A stretch of DNA of 64,000 nucleotides from Cetobacterium_A somerae. Lineage in GTDB: Bacteria; Fusobacteriota; Fusobacteriia; Fusobacteriales; Fusobacteriaceae. The stretch lies in the NCBI RefSeq assembly GCF_044784365.2, contig NZ_CP173065.2. One strand, given 5' to 3'. Positions 8,622-17,875 of the stretch are shown here, in pieces (the first letter of the stretch is position 1; each line of letters begins with the position of its first letter). The translations under genes and the position numbers were made by a program. The notes beneath the pieces were generated by a model, which saw nothing but the letters and a program-made list of their open reading frames with translations, was not told the origin of the DNA and did no database searches.

Positions 8622-9059
8622 ATGTTTAAATCAAAAGGGTTTATGAATTATCAAAGAAAACAATTAACACCAGATTTAACTCCATTAATAGATGTAGTAT
8701 TTTTACTTCTAATATTTTTTATGGTTGCTACAACATTTGATGATATGAAGGGTATGAAAATAGATTTACCTAAATCAGAGGTTTCTGAAATAACAGAAGC
8801 TGTTGATAAAATTTCAATTTTAGTTACAAGTAATGGAGAGCTAAAAATAAAAATAGACAGACAAAAAGAGAGTTCCATAGTAGATATAAGAAAAGATGAA
8901 TTGCAAGAAAAAATAAAAAATATAATTGTACTAATGGAAAATAAAAGAGTAGCAATATTAGCTGATAGAGGAATCGATTATGGAGATGTAGTAGATATAA
9001 TGTCAGATATAAAGTTGGCTGGAGCACAAGCAATAGATATAGAGACTAAAGGGAAGTGA
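8622..9059 (+). CDS. exbD: ExbD-type biopolymer transport protein
   Basis: ExbD has one membrane helix carrying the essential Asp. Here the segment LTPDLTPLIDVVFLLLIFFMVATTF includes D-V-V-F-L, the family's proton-carrying aspartate. The rest is a periplasmic domain of about 100 residues. Length 145 is normal. ATG 8622 is used here; a second ATG at 8643 (MNYQRKQ) would also give a normal ExbD, and neither has a strong ribosome site. The gene lies 9 bases after exbB and 7 before hutW. Confidence 0.9.
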   Translation: MFKSKGFMNYQRKQLTPDLTPLIDVVFLLLIFFMVATTFDDMKGMKIDLPKSEVSEITEAVDKISILVTSNGELKIKIDRQKESSIVDIRKDELQEKIKNIIVLMENKRVAILADRGIDYGDVVDIMSDIKLAGAQAIDIETKGK

Positions 9060-9066
9060 TTAAATA

Positions 9067-10329
9067 ATGTATTTTGAAACAAGATATAAGAGTCATCATA
9101 ATTCTAGTGGATTGATAGGAAAGTATTATCCTCAAAAAAGAGTTACAGAGGAAGAATTTTTAAACAGATTAAAAGAGGAACCTAAAGATGTTCCAAGAGC
9201 TATATATGTTCATACACCATATTGTGATAAAATTTGTTCGTTTTGTAATTTAAATAGAGAGCAATTGAGTGGAAGTTTAGATTCTTATGCAGATTATATA
9301 GTTAGTGAATTTGATAAATATGGGGACTATAGATATTTTAAGGAAAAAAGTGTAGATGTAATATATTTTGGTGGAGGAACTCCAACAGTTTATAAAAATA
9401 ATCAATTGGAAAAAATACTTCAAAGTGTTAATAGAAATATAAAATTTTCTGCAGAATATGAATTTACTTTAGAAACAACATTACATAATTTAAATGATGA
9501 AAAAATAGAGTTAATGAATAAATATGGAGTTAATAGATTATCTGTAGGTATTCAAAGTTTCTCAGATGAAGGAAGAAAATTTTACAATAGAACGTATTCG
9601 AAAAATGAAACAATAGAGAGATTAATTCAATTAAAAGAAAAATTTAATGGAGAAGTTTGCATAGATATTATTTATAACTATCCAACGCAAAAAATAGAGG
9701 ATGCTATAGAGGATGCCAAGATTATAAAAAAGTTAGATTTAGGAAGTTCAAGTTTTTATTCATTAATGGTTCATGAAGGTTCAACATTATCTCATGACAT
9801 AAAAGATGAAAAAGTTAAAGTTCAAGAGGATTTAAAAAGAGAGAGAGAGTTACATGATGCGTTTATAAAAGAGTTAACTAAAGATAGTGATTATTATGTA
9901 TTGGAGTTAACGAAAATAGCAAAAAAAGGAAGAGATAAATATAAATATATAAAAACTAGAAACTTTGGAGGAGACACTTTTCCAATTGGAGTTGGAGCTG
10001 GAGGAAATGTTGATAATATATCTATTTTTAGAATGAAGAAAGAGATGTCAATGTTTGTTGAAAAAAGTGATTATCAACAAAGATTGGATAAATTTAGCGG
10101 ATTGTTTCAATTTCCACAAATAGATAAAAATATAGTAAAAAATATATTAACATCTGAAGAAATGATAGTTTTTGAAGAATTACTATTTGAGTTAAAAGAG
10201 AATAATTTTATATTAGAAGATAAAGAACATTATAAACTAACTGAAGATGGCTTATTTTGGGGTAACAATATATCTAGAGAGATTTTAACAACAGTTGTTG
10301 AAAAAACTTTAGGATTAATAAAAAAGTAA
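9067..10329 (+). CDS. hutW: HutW/ChuW-family radical SAM heme-opening enzyme (anaerobilin synthase type)
   Basis: This 420-residue HemN-like radical SAM protein carries the 4Fe-4S motif CDKICSFC (CX3CX2C) near residue 56, followed by YFGGGTPT and RLSVGIQSF, the usual SAM-binding strands. In E. coli O157 ChuW and in the F. nucleatum homologue HmuW, the enzyme methylates and opens heme without oxygen, releasing iron and a linear tetrapyrrole. Generic pipelines may call it oxygen-independent coproporphyrinogen oxidase. The surrounding receptor, ABC importer, HutX and flavodoxin genes argue for heme breakdown instead. The ribosome site is the GGGAAGTG at the end of exbD. Confidence 0.9.
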   Translation: MYFETRYKSHHNSSGLIGKYYPQKRVTEEEFLNRLKEEPKDVPRAIYVHTPYCDKICSFCNLNREQLSGSLDSYADYIVSEFDKYGDYRYFKEKSVDVIYFGGGTPTVYKNNQLEKILQSVNRNIKFSAEYEFTLETTLHNLNDEKIELMNKYGVNRLSVGIQSFSDEGRKFYNRTYSKNETIERLIQLKEKFNGEVCIDIIYNYPTQKIEDAIEDAKIIKKLDLGSSSFYSLMVHEGSTLSHDIKDEKVKVQEDLKRERELHDAFIKELTKDSDYYVLELTKIAKKGRDKYKYIKTRNFGGDTFPIGVGAGGNVDNISIFRMKKEMSMFVEKSDYQQRLDKFSGLFQFPQIDKNIVKNILTSEEMIVFEELLFELKENNFILEDKEHYKLTEDGLFWGNNISREILTTVVEKTLGLIKK

Positions 10330-10347
10330 TGGAGAGGGATTAAAATT

Positions 10348-12381
10348 ATGAACAAAAGAATAGCAGTACTAAGTTTAATAGTAACAGCTTTAAGTTATTC
10401 AAATGATGATTTTTTCTATGAAGACGCTAATAAAGGGGTTAAATTAAATGAAAGTGTGATTTCAACAACGGGGTTTGAAATAGCACAAAGAAATGTAACA
10501 AATACAGTAACAGTTATTACAGCTAAAGATATAGAGGAAAAGAATTATCAATCTGTATCAGAGGCTTTAAAAGATGTACCAAGTGTCAATTTAATAGGTG
10601 ATCCAAAAGATCCAATAATTGATATGAGAGGACAAGGAAGTAAAGCAACAGCAAATGTACAAGTTTTAATAGATGGTGTAAGTGTAAACTTATTAGATAC
10701 ATCTCATGCAAAAACACCAATTAATACAGTTCCGGTTGAAAATATTGAAAAAATTGAGGTTATTCCAGGCGGAGGAGCTATTCTTTATGGAAGTGGAACA
10801 AGAGGTGGAATAATAAATATTGTGACAAAATCAGGAGCAGGTTATACAGGAGGTTCTGTTTCAGGAGAGCTAAATACTTTTGGTGGAAAAAAAGGTGAGG
10901 TTTCTTATGGAACGACAGTTGGAGATTTAGGTATAAATATTAATTATACTAAGAATGATTACAAGGGGTTTAGAGATGGGGATGAATCAGATTCAGAGTA
11001 TTTTGAAGGAAGTTTAAAATATAAAATTGATGAAAATCAAAGTTTTACCTTTAAGTACTCAAGATATAAGGATGATGCAACATCACCTAGAGCTCTTACA
11101 AAAGAGATGTTATCAAATCCTAAAAGTAATGGTCTTGTTGGTAAATATGATGAGTTAATTGTTAATAATACTAAGAAAGATGAATTTACAGGAAAATATG
11201 AGTACAAATTTAATGAAAAAGTAACTTTAGATTTAGTTGGATTCTATCAGAAAACAGATATATATAATGAAAATAATTATGAAAAAATGAGTTATAGTGT
11301 TAAAAATTATATGGATTATACTGACGAAAAGATAGGATTTAAACCGAAATTAAAAGTTAGCTATGGAGAATCAAGTAGTTTAATTTTAGGGTATGACTAT
11401 ATAAATAACAACTTGAAAAGAGATAGTCAAATGGATATGTTTAGTTCAGAAAAATATAAAAATGATTTAACTAAAGATACTCATAGTGTATTTGTTTTAA
11501 ATAGAAATGCAATTGGTAAATTTGAATTTACTCAAGGTGTAAGATATGAATATGCAGATTATAAAACTGATAGATCATATACAAAAAGTTCTTTATCAAG
11601 TGGGGCAACAACATCAGATACAAGTATAAATAGAAAAACAACTATGGAAAATATGGCTTATGAGTTAGTAGGAAACTATTTGTATTCAGAGACAGGAAAT
11701 ATCTATGTGAAGGGAGAAAAAGGGTTTACTTCTCCAACACCTTCACAATTAGTAGATAAAATAGATGGAGCATATATTAATAATGATTTAGATTCAGAAA
11801 CATATATAACATATGAAACAGGTTTTAAAGATTATATATTTGGAAGTTTTATAAGTGGAGCAATATATTTAACTGAAACAAATGATGAAATAGCAACAGA
11901 AAATTATACAGGAATGAATTTTAGAAATTATAATATTGGAAAAACAAGAAGATATGGTTTAGAGTTAAATGCAGAGCAGTACTTTGGAAATCTAACAGTA
12001 AGAGAAGGATATGCTTTAGTTAAGACAAAAATATTAAAAGATCAAGATAAATCAATTGAGGGAAATGAAATAGCAGATGTTCCTACAAATAGATTTAATA
12101 TAGCATTAGATTATAAAATAACTTCAAAAGTTAATGTTATTTGGGATACAGTTTATTCGTCAGGTTATTATTTAAATAATAAAAATACAGAGGGTAAACA
12201 GAATGAAAACATTGTGACAAACTTAACATTAAATTATAGACCAGTTGAAAGTTTAAGAATTTATACAGGAATTAATAATATATTTAATGAAAAGTATTAT
12301 AACTCTATAAGCTCAGATGGCAAAGAGTATAATCCAGCTGCAGAGAGAAGTCTTTACGCAGGATTTAAATATAATTTCTAA
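10348..12381 (+). CDS. TonB-dependent outer-membrane receptor, probably for heme
   Basis: The 677-residue protein starts with a signal peptide (MNKRIAVLSLIVTALSYS). A TonB-box-like stretch (LNESVIST) near residues 31-38 leads into a plug domain of about 110 residues with PSVNLIGDP, DGVSVNLLD and YGSGTRGGIINIVTKSG. A 22-stranded barrel should fill the rest, ending in AGFKYNF with the C-terminal Phe that outer-membrane proteins use for assembly. No heme-specific FRAP/NPNL motif was recognised, so the substrate is inferred from hutW before it and the FecCD-type importer after it. Siderophore or cobalamin cannot be excluded. Confidence 0.93.
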   Translation: MNKRIAVLSLIVTALSYSNDDFFYEDANKGVKLNESVISTTGFEIAQRNVTNTVTVITAKDIEEKNYQSVSEALKDVPSVNLIGDPKDPIIDMRGQGSKATANVQVLIDGVSVNLLDTSHAKTPINTVPVENIEKIEVIPGGGAILYGSGTRGGIINIVTKSGAGYTGGSVSGELNTFGGKKGEVSYGTTVGDLGININYTKNDYKGFRDGDESDSEYFEGSLKYKIDENQSFTFKYSRYKDDATSPRALTKEMLSNPKSNGLVGKYDELIVNNTKKDEFTGKYEYKFNEKVTLDLVGFYQKTDIYNENNYEKMSYSVKNYMDYTDEKIGFKPKLKVSYGESSSLILGYDYINNNLKRDSQMDMFSSEKYKNDLTKDTHSVFVLNRNAIGKFEFTQGVRYEYADYKTDRSYTKSSLSSGATTSDTSINRKTTMENMAYELVGNYLYSETGNIYVKGEKGFTSPTPSQLVDKIDGAYINNDLDSETYITYETGFKDYIFGSFISGAIYLTETNDEIATENYTGMNFRNYNIGKTRRYGLELNAEQYFGNLTVREGYALVKTKILKDQDKSIEGNEIADVPTNRFNIALDYKITSKVNVIWDTVYSSGYYLNNKNTEGKQNENIVTNLTLNYRPVESLRIYTGINNIFNEKYYNSISSDGKEYNPAAERSLYAGFKYNF

Positions 12382-12398
12382 AAAATAGGAGAATTAAT

Positions 12399-13367
12399 AT
12401 GAAAAAACACATATCGTTAATATTAATTCTGGGAATAATACTAACAGGAACACTTTCTATTGGTTTAGGAAGTGTTTCTGTACCATTGGAACAACTATTT
12501 TCCATAAGTACAGCACCAGATTATATAAAAACAATAATTTATGATATAAGATTACCAAGAATAGTGATGGCATTATTAATAGGAATGATGCTTTCATCAA
12601 GTGGAGTTGTAGTTCAAGCAGTATTTCAGAATCCACTAGCTGATCCATATATAATAGGAATTGCAGCAAGTGCTACACTCGGGGCTGTGATAGCATATGT
12701 ATTTCAATTACCAGATATTTTTTATGGGATATTGGCATTTTTATCATGCTTAATAAGTACATTCATTATATTTAAGTTATCAAATAGAAGTGGTAAGGTT
12801 GACATAACAACTCTTCTAATAGTAGGAATAGCTGTATCAGCTTTTATAGGTGCTTTTACATCTTTTGCTATGTATTTAATAGGAGAGGAATCTTTTAAGA
12901 TAACTATGTGGTTAATGGGGTATTTAGGAGGAGCAACTTGGACAAAAGTATTTTTACTTATAATTCCATTAGTTTTTTCTTTAATATTTTTTTACTTACA
13001 AAGAAATCAATTAGATGCATTATTATCAGGAGATGAAGAAGCTAACTCTTTAGGAGTTGATGTACATACATTGAAAGCAAAAGTATTAACAGTGTCGGCA
13101 TTAGTTGTAGCATTTTCAGTTGCTTTTTCAGGAATGATTGGTTTTGTAGGATTAATTATACCTCATTCAATAAGAATGTTAGTAGGACCATCTAACTCTA
13201 GATTAATTCCTAATGCTGCCTTGGCAGGAGGATTTTTTTTATTAGTTTGTGACACAATAGGAAGATTGTTTTTAGCACCTGTTGAGATTCCAATTGGAGT
13301 TGTTACGGCATTCTTTGGAGCTCCATTCTTCTTATACTTAGCATTTAAAGCTAAAGGAGGAAACTAA
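12399..13367 (+). CDS. FecCD-family ABC importer permease (iron/heme)
   Basis: This 322-residue inner-membrane protein has about ten hydrophobic helices. It carries the FecCD/BtuC hallmarks: RLPRIVMALLIGMMLSSSG near the N-terminus, QNPLADPYIIGI in the middle, and GFVGLIIPHSIRMLVGPSNSRLIP as the cytoplasmic coupling loop. It transports iron-siderophore, heme or B12 across the inner membrane together with the ATPase and binding protein that follow. Its stop codon overlaps the ATG of the ATPase by one base (TAATG), showing translational coupling. Confidence 0.93.
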   Translation: MKKHISLILILGIILTGTLSIGLGSVSVPLEQLFSISTAPDYIKTIIYDIRLPRIVMALLIGMMLSSSGVVVQAVFQNPLADPYIIGIAASATLGAVIAYVFQLPDIFYGILAFLSCLISTFIIFKLSNRSGKVDITTLLIVGIAVSAFIGAFTSFAMYLIGEESFKITMWLMGYLGGATWTKVFLLIIPLVFSLIFFYLQRNQLDALLSGDEEANSLGVDVHTLKAKVLTVSALVVAFSVAFSGMIGFVGLIIPHSIRMLVGPSNSRLIPNAALAGGFFLLVCDTIGRLFLAPVEIPIGVVTAFFGAPFFLYLAFKAKGGN

Positions 13368-14140
13368 TGGGTGTAAAAGTGAATAATCTGTCATTTTCTT
13401 ATGGAGAGAGAGAGATTTTAAAAAAATTAAAAGTTAATATAACTAAAGGAAAAATGACGGGGATATTAGGACCAAACGGTTGTGGTAAATCGACATTTTT
13501 AAAGAATATATTAGGATATTTAAATCCAAGTGAAGGGGATATTGAGTTTAATGGAAAGGAAACAAAGGAACTTTCTAAAAAAGAGAAAGCAAGATTAGTT
13601 TCCTTAGTTCCACAAAAGTCAAATTTAATGACAAATATGTCAGTTAAGGATTTTGTTTTAATGGGGAGACTTCCTCATTTAAAATCTAGTTGGGCAGGAT
13701 ATTCATATGAAGATAGAAGAAAAGTTGAAGATAATTTAAAGTTTTTAGGATTGGAAAAATTTTCTGAAAGAGTAGCAATTAGTCTTTCTGGAGGAGAGTT
13801 TCAAAGAGTTTTATTAGCAAGAGCTTTAACTCAAGATCCAGAAATTTTATTATTAGATGAACCAACTTCAGCTTTAGATTTAAATCATGCAGTTGAATTA
13901 TTAAATAAGGTAAAAAGCTTAGTGGTTGAAAAATCTTTAACAGGAGTAGCAGTATTACATGATTTAAATTTAGCTGCTATGTTTTGTGATGAACTTATTA
14001 TGATGAAAGATGGAGAGATAAAATATCAAGGAACACCATCTGAAGTTTTGACAGAAGAAAATTTACAAAAAGTTTATAATTTAAAGGCTAAAGTTATAAA
14101 AGATCAGAGTGGAATACCATATATTATTCCATTAGTTTAG
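13367..14140 (+). CDS. ABC importer ATPase of the iron/heme system
   Basis: All ATPase motifs are present: Walker A GPNGCGKST near residue 35, the Q-loop PQKS, the signature LSGGEFQRVLLARAL near residue 137, Walker B ILLLDEPTSALD and the H-loop VLHDLNLAA. The 257-residue length and the order permease-ATPase-binding protein match FecE/HmuV-type importers. It overlaps the permease by one base and the binding protein follows after 8 bases. Confidence 0.93.
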   Translation: MGVKVNNLSFSYGEREILKKLKVNITKGKMTGILGPNGCGKSTFLKNILGYLNPSEGDIEFNGKETKELSKKEKARLVSLVPQKSNLMTNMSVKDFVLMGRLPHLKSSWAGYSYEDRRKVEDNLKFLGLEKFSERVAISLSGGEFQRVLLARALTQDPEILLLDEPTSALDLNHAVELLNKVKSLVVEKSLTGVAVLHDLNLAAMFCDELIMMKDGEIKYQGTPSEVLTEENLQKVYNLKAKVIKDQSGIPYIIPLV

Positions 14141-14148
14141 GAGGAAAG

Positions 14149-15033
14149 ATGAAAAGAGTAATAACATTAATTTTTACTATTTTAATTAGTAATCTAGTTT
14201 ATGCTTTAAAAATAGAAAATGATTTTATTATAGATTCAAGAGGGAATAAAATAGTAAAGAAAGAGTATAAAAAAGTTTTAATATTAGATCCGGCAGCAGT
14301 GGAAGCATTTTATTTAATTGGTGGAGAAAATAATATAGTAGCAATAGCAGACACTGCAAAAAATCCAATTTGGCCACAAGAAAAAACAAAGGATTTACCA
14401 AAAGCAGGAACAATAATGAAACCTTCAGTAGAACAAGTTTTAATGTATAGCCCAGATTTAGTAATACTAAATACTATGTCTGAAAGTTTTGGAGAAAGTT
14501 TAAAAGCAAGAAAATTAAACTTTATAATTAATGAAGCTAATTCTTTTGAACAAATTTTAAATAATTTAGAAATATATGGAGTTATAACTGGAAAGGAAGA
14601 AAATACAGATAGATTAATTGATAGTTATAATTTAAAATTAAAAATGATAAAAGAGAAAATAGCAGAAAAACCTTTAAAAATAAAGGGAGGATTTTTATTT
14701 TCAACATCTCCAATGATGGTGTTTAGTCCAAATTCATTACCAGGTCAAATTTTCGATACTTTAGGAATAGAAAATATAGCAAAAGGGTTACCAGGTGGAA
14801 GACCAATATTATCGCCAGAATTTTTATTAGCAGAAAATCCGGATATACTTGTAGGTTCAATGGCTATAAAAAATAAAAATGATATTTTAAATAGTAATCC
14901 AGTTGTAAAACAAACAAAAGCGGGACAAAAAGGGAATATAATGATAATTGAATCAGACAAAATACTAAGAGGAACGCCTAGAGTAATTGATGCTTTAGAG
15001 GAGTTATACAAGGAGTTGTCAAATGTTAAATAG
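14149..15033 (+). CDS. Periplasmic binding protein of the iron/heme ABC importer
   Basis: A signal peptide (about residues 1-19, ending LVYA) precedes a class III Fe3+/B12/heme binding fold. The two lobes show KKVLILDPAAVEAFYLIGG and PSVEQVLMYSPDLVI, joined by the long helix typical of BtuF/FhuD/HmuT proteins. There is no lipobox Cys, so it should be soluble in the periplasm. The ribosome site is AGGAGG. Its last 11 bases overlap the start of the ABC exporter gene. Heme is the best guess for the ligand given the neighbours. Confidence 0.9.
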   Translation: MKRVITLIFTILISNLVYALKIENDFIIDSRGNKIVKKEYKKVLILDPAAVEAFYLIGGENNIVAIADTAKNPIWPQEKTKDLPKAGTIMKPSVEQVLMYSPDLVILNTMSESFGESLKARKLNFIINEANSFEQILNNLEIYGVITGKEENTDRLIDSYNLKLKMIKEKIAEKPLKIKGGFLFSTSPMMVFSPNSLPGQIFDTLGIENIAKGLPGGRPILSPEFLLAENPDILVGSMAIKNKNDILNSNPVVKQTKAGQKGNIMIIESDKILRGTPRVIDALEELYKELSNVK

Positions 15034-16723
15034 TATTTTCAAGTACTATTTAAAAGAAAGAAAACTGCTAACTTATTTTTTAGTTAGCAGTTTTTTTGTA
15101 ACCGTACTGGATTTATATGGACCGATAGTTGTCCAAAATTTAATTGATAACTCAATTCCCAAGAAAAATATAAATGAATTTTTTATGTTCTCAGCTTTTT
15201 TATTAACGCTTTATATTATAAGATTATTTTTATCAATTTACTCTAGTTCAAGAGGACAGTTGATGGGAAATAGAATAAAATTTTTTATGAGAGAAGATTT
15301 ATTTAAAAAAATATTAAATCAACCAGATACATATTTTATGAAAAATCAAAGTGGAGATATCATATCAAGAGTTACAAATGACTTAGAAAATGTTTCAGCT
15401 CTTCTATATAGAGGACTAGAAGATTTTTTATTTTCAATATTATCAATAGCCGGAGCTATGGCTTTAATGGCTACTTTTAATTTGAAGTTAACTTTAATAA
15501 CAATGATTCCATTACCAATAGCTATATATTTTACAATAATTCAAAATAAGAAATTAAAATATGGCTACATAGAAGTAAGAGAAAGATTTTCTAAATTAAC
15601 ATCAGGAATTCACAATTCGTTGAAAACTATATTCTTTATAAAAGATAATGTCCTAGAAAAAGATACTTTAGAGAAGTTTTCAAGTAAAAATAAAGAGTTA
15701 TTAAGTGTAGAGAAAAATAATATATTTAATACATCAGCTTTAATGTCCGGTATTAATTTTTATAATCAACTCACTCAACTTATTGTTATATTTATAGGTG
15801 GATACATGCATATAAAAGGTGAAATAAGTTTTGGAATTATTGTGAGTTTTATATTATTGACTAATAGATTTAGAGTGTATCTTTTAAGACTTATGGGCCT
15901 TGTAGATGTATTTCAAAGAGGAGCTACAGGAATAAGCAGGTTTTTAGAAATTATGAATATTCCAAATATTAAAGATGGAAATACAATTATAGAAAAAAAT
16001 ATAGACAGCATAAAGGTAGACGGATTAAATTTTGCATTTGGTAAACAAGAAGTTATAAAAAATTTATCAATAACTATAGAAAAAGGAGAAAAAGTAGCAT
16101 TTGTTGGAGAGAGTGGAGTAGGAAAAACAACAATATTTTCACTTTTAAAAAGAACATTTTTACCTGAAGAAAATACAATTTTTATAAATGATTTATGCAT
16201 CCATGAGGTAGATAGAGAAAGTTTGTTAAATAAAATAGCGATAGTCGATCAGAGAGATAGTTTGATGAATGAAACAATATTAGAGAATATAAAAGTAGTA
16301 AAAAGAGATGCAACAAAAAAAGAGATAGAAGAAGCATTAGAATTAGCTGAATTAAAAGAATTTGTAGAAAGTTTAGAAAAGAAAGAAAATACAAAACTAG
16401 GCCAAGGTGGAATTGAATTGAGTTCAGGACAGAAGCAAAGGCTATCAATGGCAAGATTATTTTTAAAAGACCCAGAAATCATATTTTTAGATGAAGGAAC
16501 TTCAGCATTGGACAATATTTTAGAGAAAAAAATAATGGATAATATTCTACAGAAATTTGAAGATAAAATAATAATTTCAATAGCTCATAGATTAAATACA
16601 CTTAAAAAATTTAACAAAATTGTAGTTTTAGGTAAAGATGGAATTAAGGAAATAGGCGATTTTCAAAGTTTAATTGATAAAAAAGGTGTATTTTTTAATA
16701 TGTACAAAGCTGGAAATTTATAA
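15023..16723 (+). CDS. ABC exporter half-transporter (membrane domain plus ATPase)
   Basis: Residues about 1-305 form a six-helix type I exporter domain. Residues 325-566 form the ATPase with Walker A GESGVGKTT, signature ELSSGQKQRLSMARL, Walker B IIFLDEGTSALD and the H-loop ISIAHRL. It is a half-size MsbA-like protein that should act as a homodimer. It overlaps the binding protein gene and so belongs to the heme operon, but the substrate is unknown; export of a heme breakdown product is one possibility. A strong terminator-like hairpin lies inside codons 13-25. Confidence 0.88.
   Translation: MLNSIFKYYLKERKLLTYFLVSSFFVTVLDLYGPIVVQNLIDNSIPKKNINEFFMFSAFLLTLYIIRLFLSIYSSSRGQLMGNRIKFFMREDLFKKILNQPDTYFMKNQSGDIISRVTNDLENVSALLYRGLEDFLFSILSIAGAMALMATFNLKLTLITMIPLPIAIYFTIIQNKKLKYGYIEVRERFSKLTSGIHNSLKTIFFIKDNVLEKDTLEKFSSKNKELLSVEKNNIFNTSALMSGINFYNQLTQLIVIFIGGYMHIKGEISFGIIVSFILLTNRFRVYLLRLMGLVDVFQRGATGISRFLEIMNIPNIKDGNTIIEKNIDSIKVDGLNFAFGKQEVIKNLSITIEKGEKVAFVGESGVGKTTIFSLLKRTFLPEENTIFINDLCIHEVDRESLLNKIAIVDQRDSLMNETILENIKVVKRDATKKEIEEALELAELKEFVESLEKKENTKLGQGGIELSSGQKQRLSMARLFLKDPEIIFLDEGTSALDNILEKKIMDNILQKFEDKIIISIAHRLNTLKKFNKIVVLGKDGIKEIGDFQSLIDKKGVFFNMYKAGNL
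15061..15097 (+). terminator. Terminator-like hairpin inside the ABC exporter coding region
   Basis: Arms AAAACTGCTAACT (15061-15073) and AGTTAGCAGTTTT (15082-15094) form a perfect 13-bp stem with an 8-base T-rich loop, and the T run continues to 15097. It starts 28 bases after the stop codon of the binding protein, exactly where an operon terminator would sit, yet it lies 38 bases inside the next gene. Confidence 0.7.
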
Positions 16724-16750
16724 AATACACAATAAAGGTATAAAATATTC

Positions 16751-16779
16751 TTGACAAAGTTTGTTAAAAAATATATCAT
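16751..16779 (+). promoter_or_regulatory. Promoter of hutZ
   Basis: TTGACA (16751-16756), a 17-base spacer and TATCAT (16774-16779). It begins with the same 12 bases as the hutX promoter at 6003. Confidence 0.6.
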
Positions 16780-16826
16780 ATATTTAAATAGTTTGATTAA
16801 CAAAATTAAAGGAGAAAAAAATAATT

Positions 16827-17333
16827 ATGATGATGCCAATAAAATTTGATAAAGAACAAATAAAAAAAGAGGTAGAAGAGTTTAGAGGAGACTTTAAATC
16901 AGTTATATTAGGAACAAAATCTAAAAATGGAGATGTTGATGTGACATATGCTCCATACTTAAATTTCGAAGGAGAAGGGTATATTTACATTAGTGAAATT
17001 GGAGATCATTTTGATAATTTAAAAGATAATCCTCAATTTGAAATTATGTTTTTACAAGATGAGAAAGATGCAGCTTCTGTTCTAGTAAGAAAGAGATTAA
17101 GATACAATGTAGTAGCTGAATTTAAGGAAAGAGATGAAAAATTTGATGTAATATTAGATGCTTTTGAAGAGAAAGTTGGAGAAGGAATGAAAGTTGTTCG
17201 TAAAATGCAAGATTTTCATTTAGTAAAGTTAAATATAGTTAATGGAAGATTTGTAAAAGGATTTGGACAAGCATATAATTTAAAAGATGGAGATGTTGTT
17301 CAAATGACAGGAGATAAAAAATCTCATAGATAG
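16827..17333 (+). CDS. hutZ: HugZ/HutZ-family heme utilisation protein (split-barrel fold)
   Basis: The 168-residue protein has the split beta-barrel fold of pyridoxamine-phosphate-oxidase-like proteins and the HugZ/HutZ C-terminal signature NGRFVKGFGQAYNL. HutZ and HugZ bind heme and can degrade it; in an anaerobe it may serve when oxygen is present, or as a carrier. It has its own promoter and follows the heme operon. Three ATG codons in a row open the frame; with GGAG at 16811 any of the three is possible, and the first is given. Confidence 0.85.
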   Translation: MMMPIKFDKEQIKKEVEEFRGDFKSVILGTKSKNGDVDVTYAPYLNFEGEGYIYISEIGDHFDNLKDNPQFEIMFLQDEKDAASVLVRKRLRYNVVAEFKERDEKFDVILDAFEEKVGEGMKVVRKMQDFHLVKLNIVNGRFVKGFGQAYNLKDGDVVQMTGDKKSHR

Positions 17334-17336
17334 TAA

Positions 17337-17364
17337 AAAAAGCCAATTAATTTTGGCTTTTTTT
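17337..17364. terminator. Bidirectional terminator between hutZ and the nitroreductase gene
   Basis: Arms AAAAAGCCAA (17337-17346) and TTGGCTTTTT (17353-17362) around a 6-base loop, with T runs on both strands. The minus-strand nitroreductase stop codon overlaps its edge. Confidence 0.85.
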
Positions 17365-17875
17365 AATATTTCTCTAAATGAATTTTAGAAAAATCCATAT
17401 CTTTATCATCATGTGGAGGTTTGTGTTCATTTGGATAACCTAAGGAAATGATAGAAACTATTTTTAAGTGACTAGGTATATTAAAATTATTTTTAATATA
17501 CTCTTCTGATTCTGTATTATCGCTTGTTTTTCTATCTTTAACATTTATCCAACAGCTTCCAAGTTCTAGTTCAAAAGCTTTAAGTTGTATGCTGAAAGAA
17601 ACAATAGAAGCATCTTCATTCCAAGTATTTGAAATTTCAGGATTACCTAAGACAATAATGGCTGCATTAGCTTCTTTTAACATAGCAGATCCAATAGATT
17701 TTGATAGAGATAGCTTATTTAATGCATTTTTTTCTTTTATTAGAATCAACTCAAATGGTTTTAAATTTCTTCCAGTAGGAGCAGTTAAAGCCACTTTTAG
17801 TATTTCATCTAATTTTTCTTTTTCAATATTTTGTGAAGTATATTTTCTAATTGATCTTCTTGATAAAAAATCCAT
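17363..17875 (-). CDS. Nitroreductase-family FMN-dependent oxidoreductase
   Basis: The start FLSRRSIRKYTSQNIEKEKL is the FMN-phosphate-binding opening of nitroreductases, followed by APTGRNLKPFELILI. The C-terminal half has GSCWINVKD and IISLGYPNEHKPP, both typical of short (about 170 residue) family members that work as homodimers with NAD(P)H. The physiological substrate is unknown. AGGAGG lies 5 bases before the ATG. It is a single gene, divergent from rubrerythrin. Confidence 0.88.
   Translation of the reverse strand: MDFLSRRSIRKYTSQNIEKEKLDEILKVALTAPTGRNLKPFELILIKEKNALNKLSLSKSIGSAMLKEANAAIIVLGNPEISNTWNEDASIVSFSIQLKAFELELGSCWINVKDRKTSDNTESEEYIKNNFNIPSHLKIVSIISLGYPNEHKPPHDDKDMDFSKIHLEKY

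Noticed and set aside
9067..10329. Oxygen-independent coproporphyrinogen oxidase (HemN) or HemW
   Set aside because: The gene lies inside a heme-uptake operon between exbD and a receptor, and the N-terminal region is of the HutW/ChuW type.
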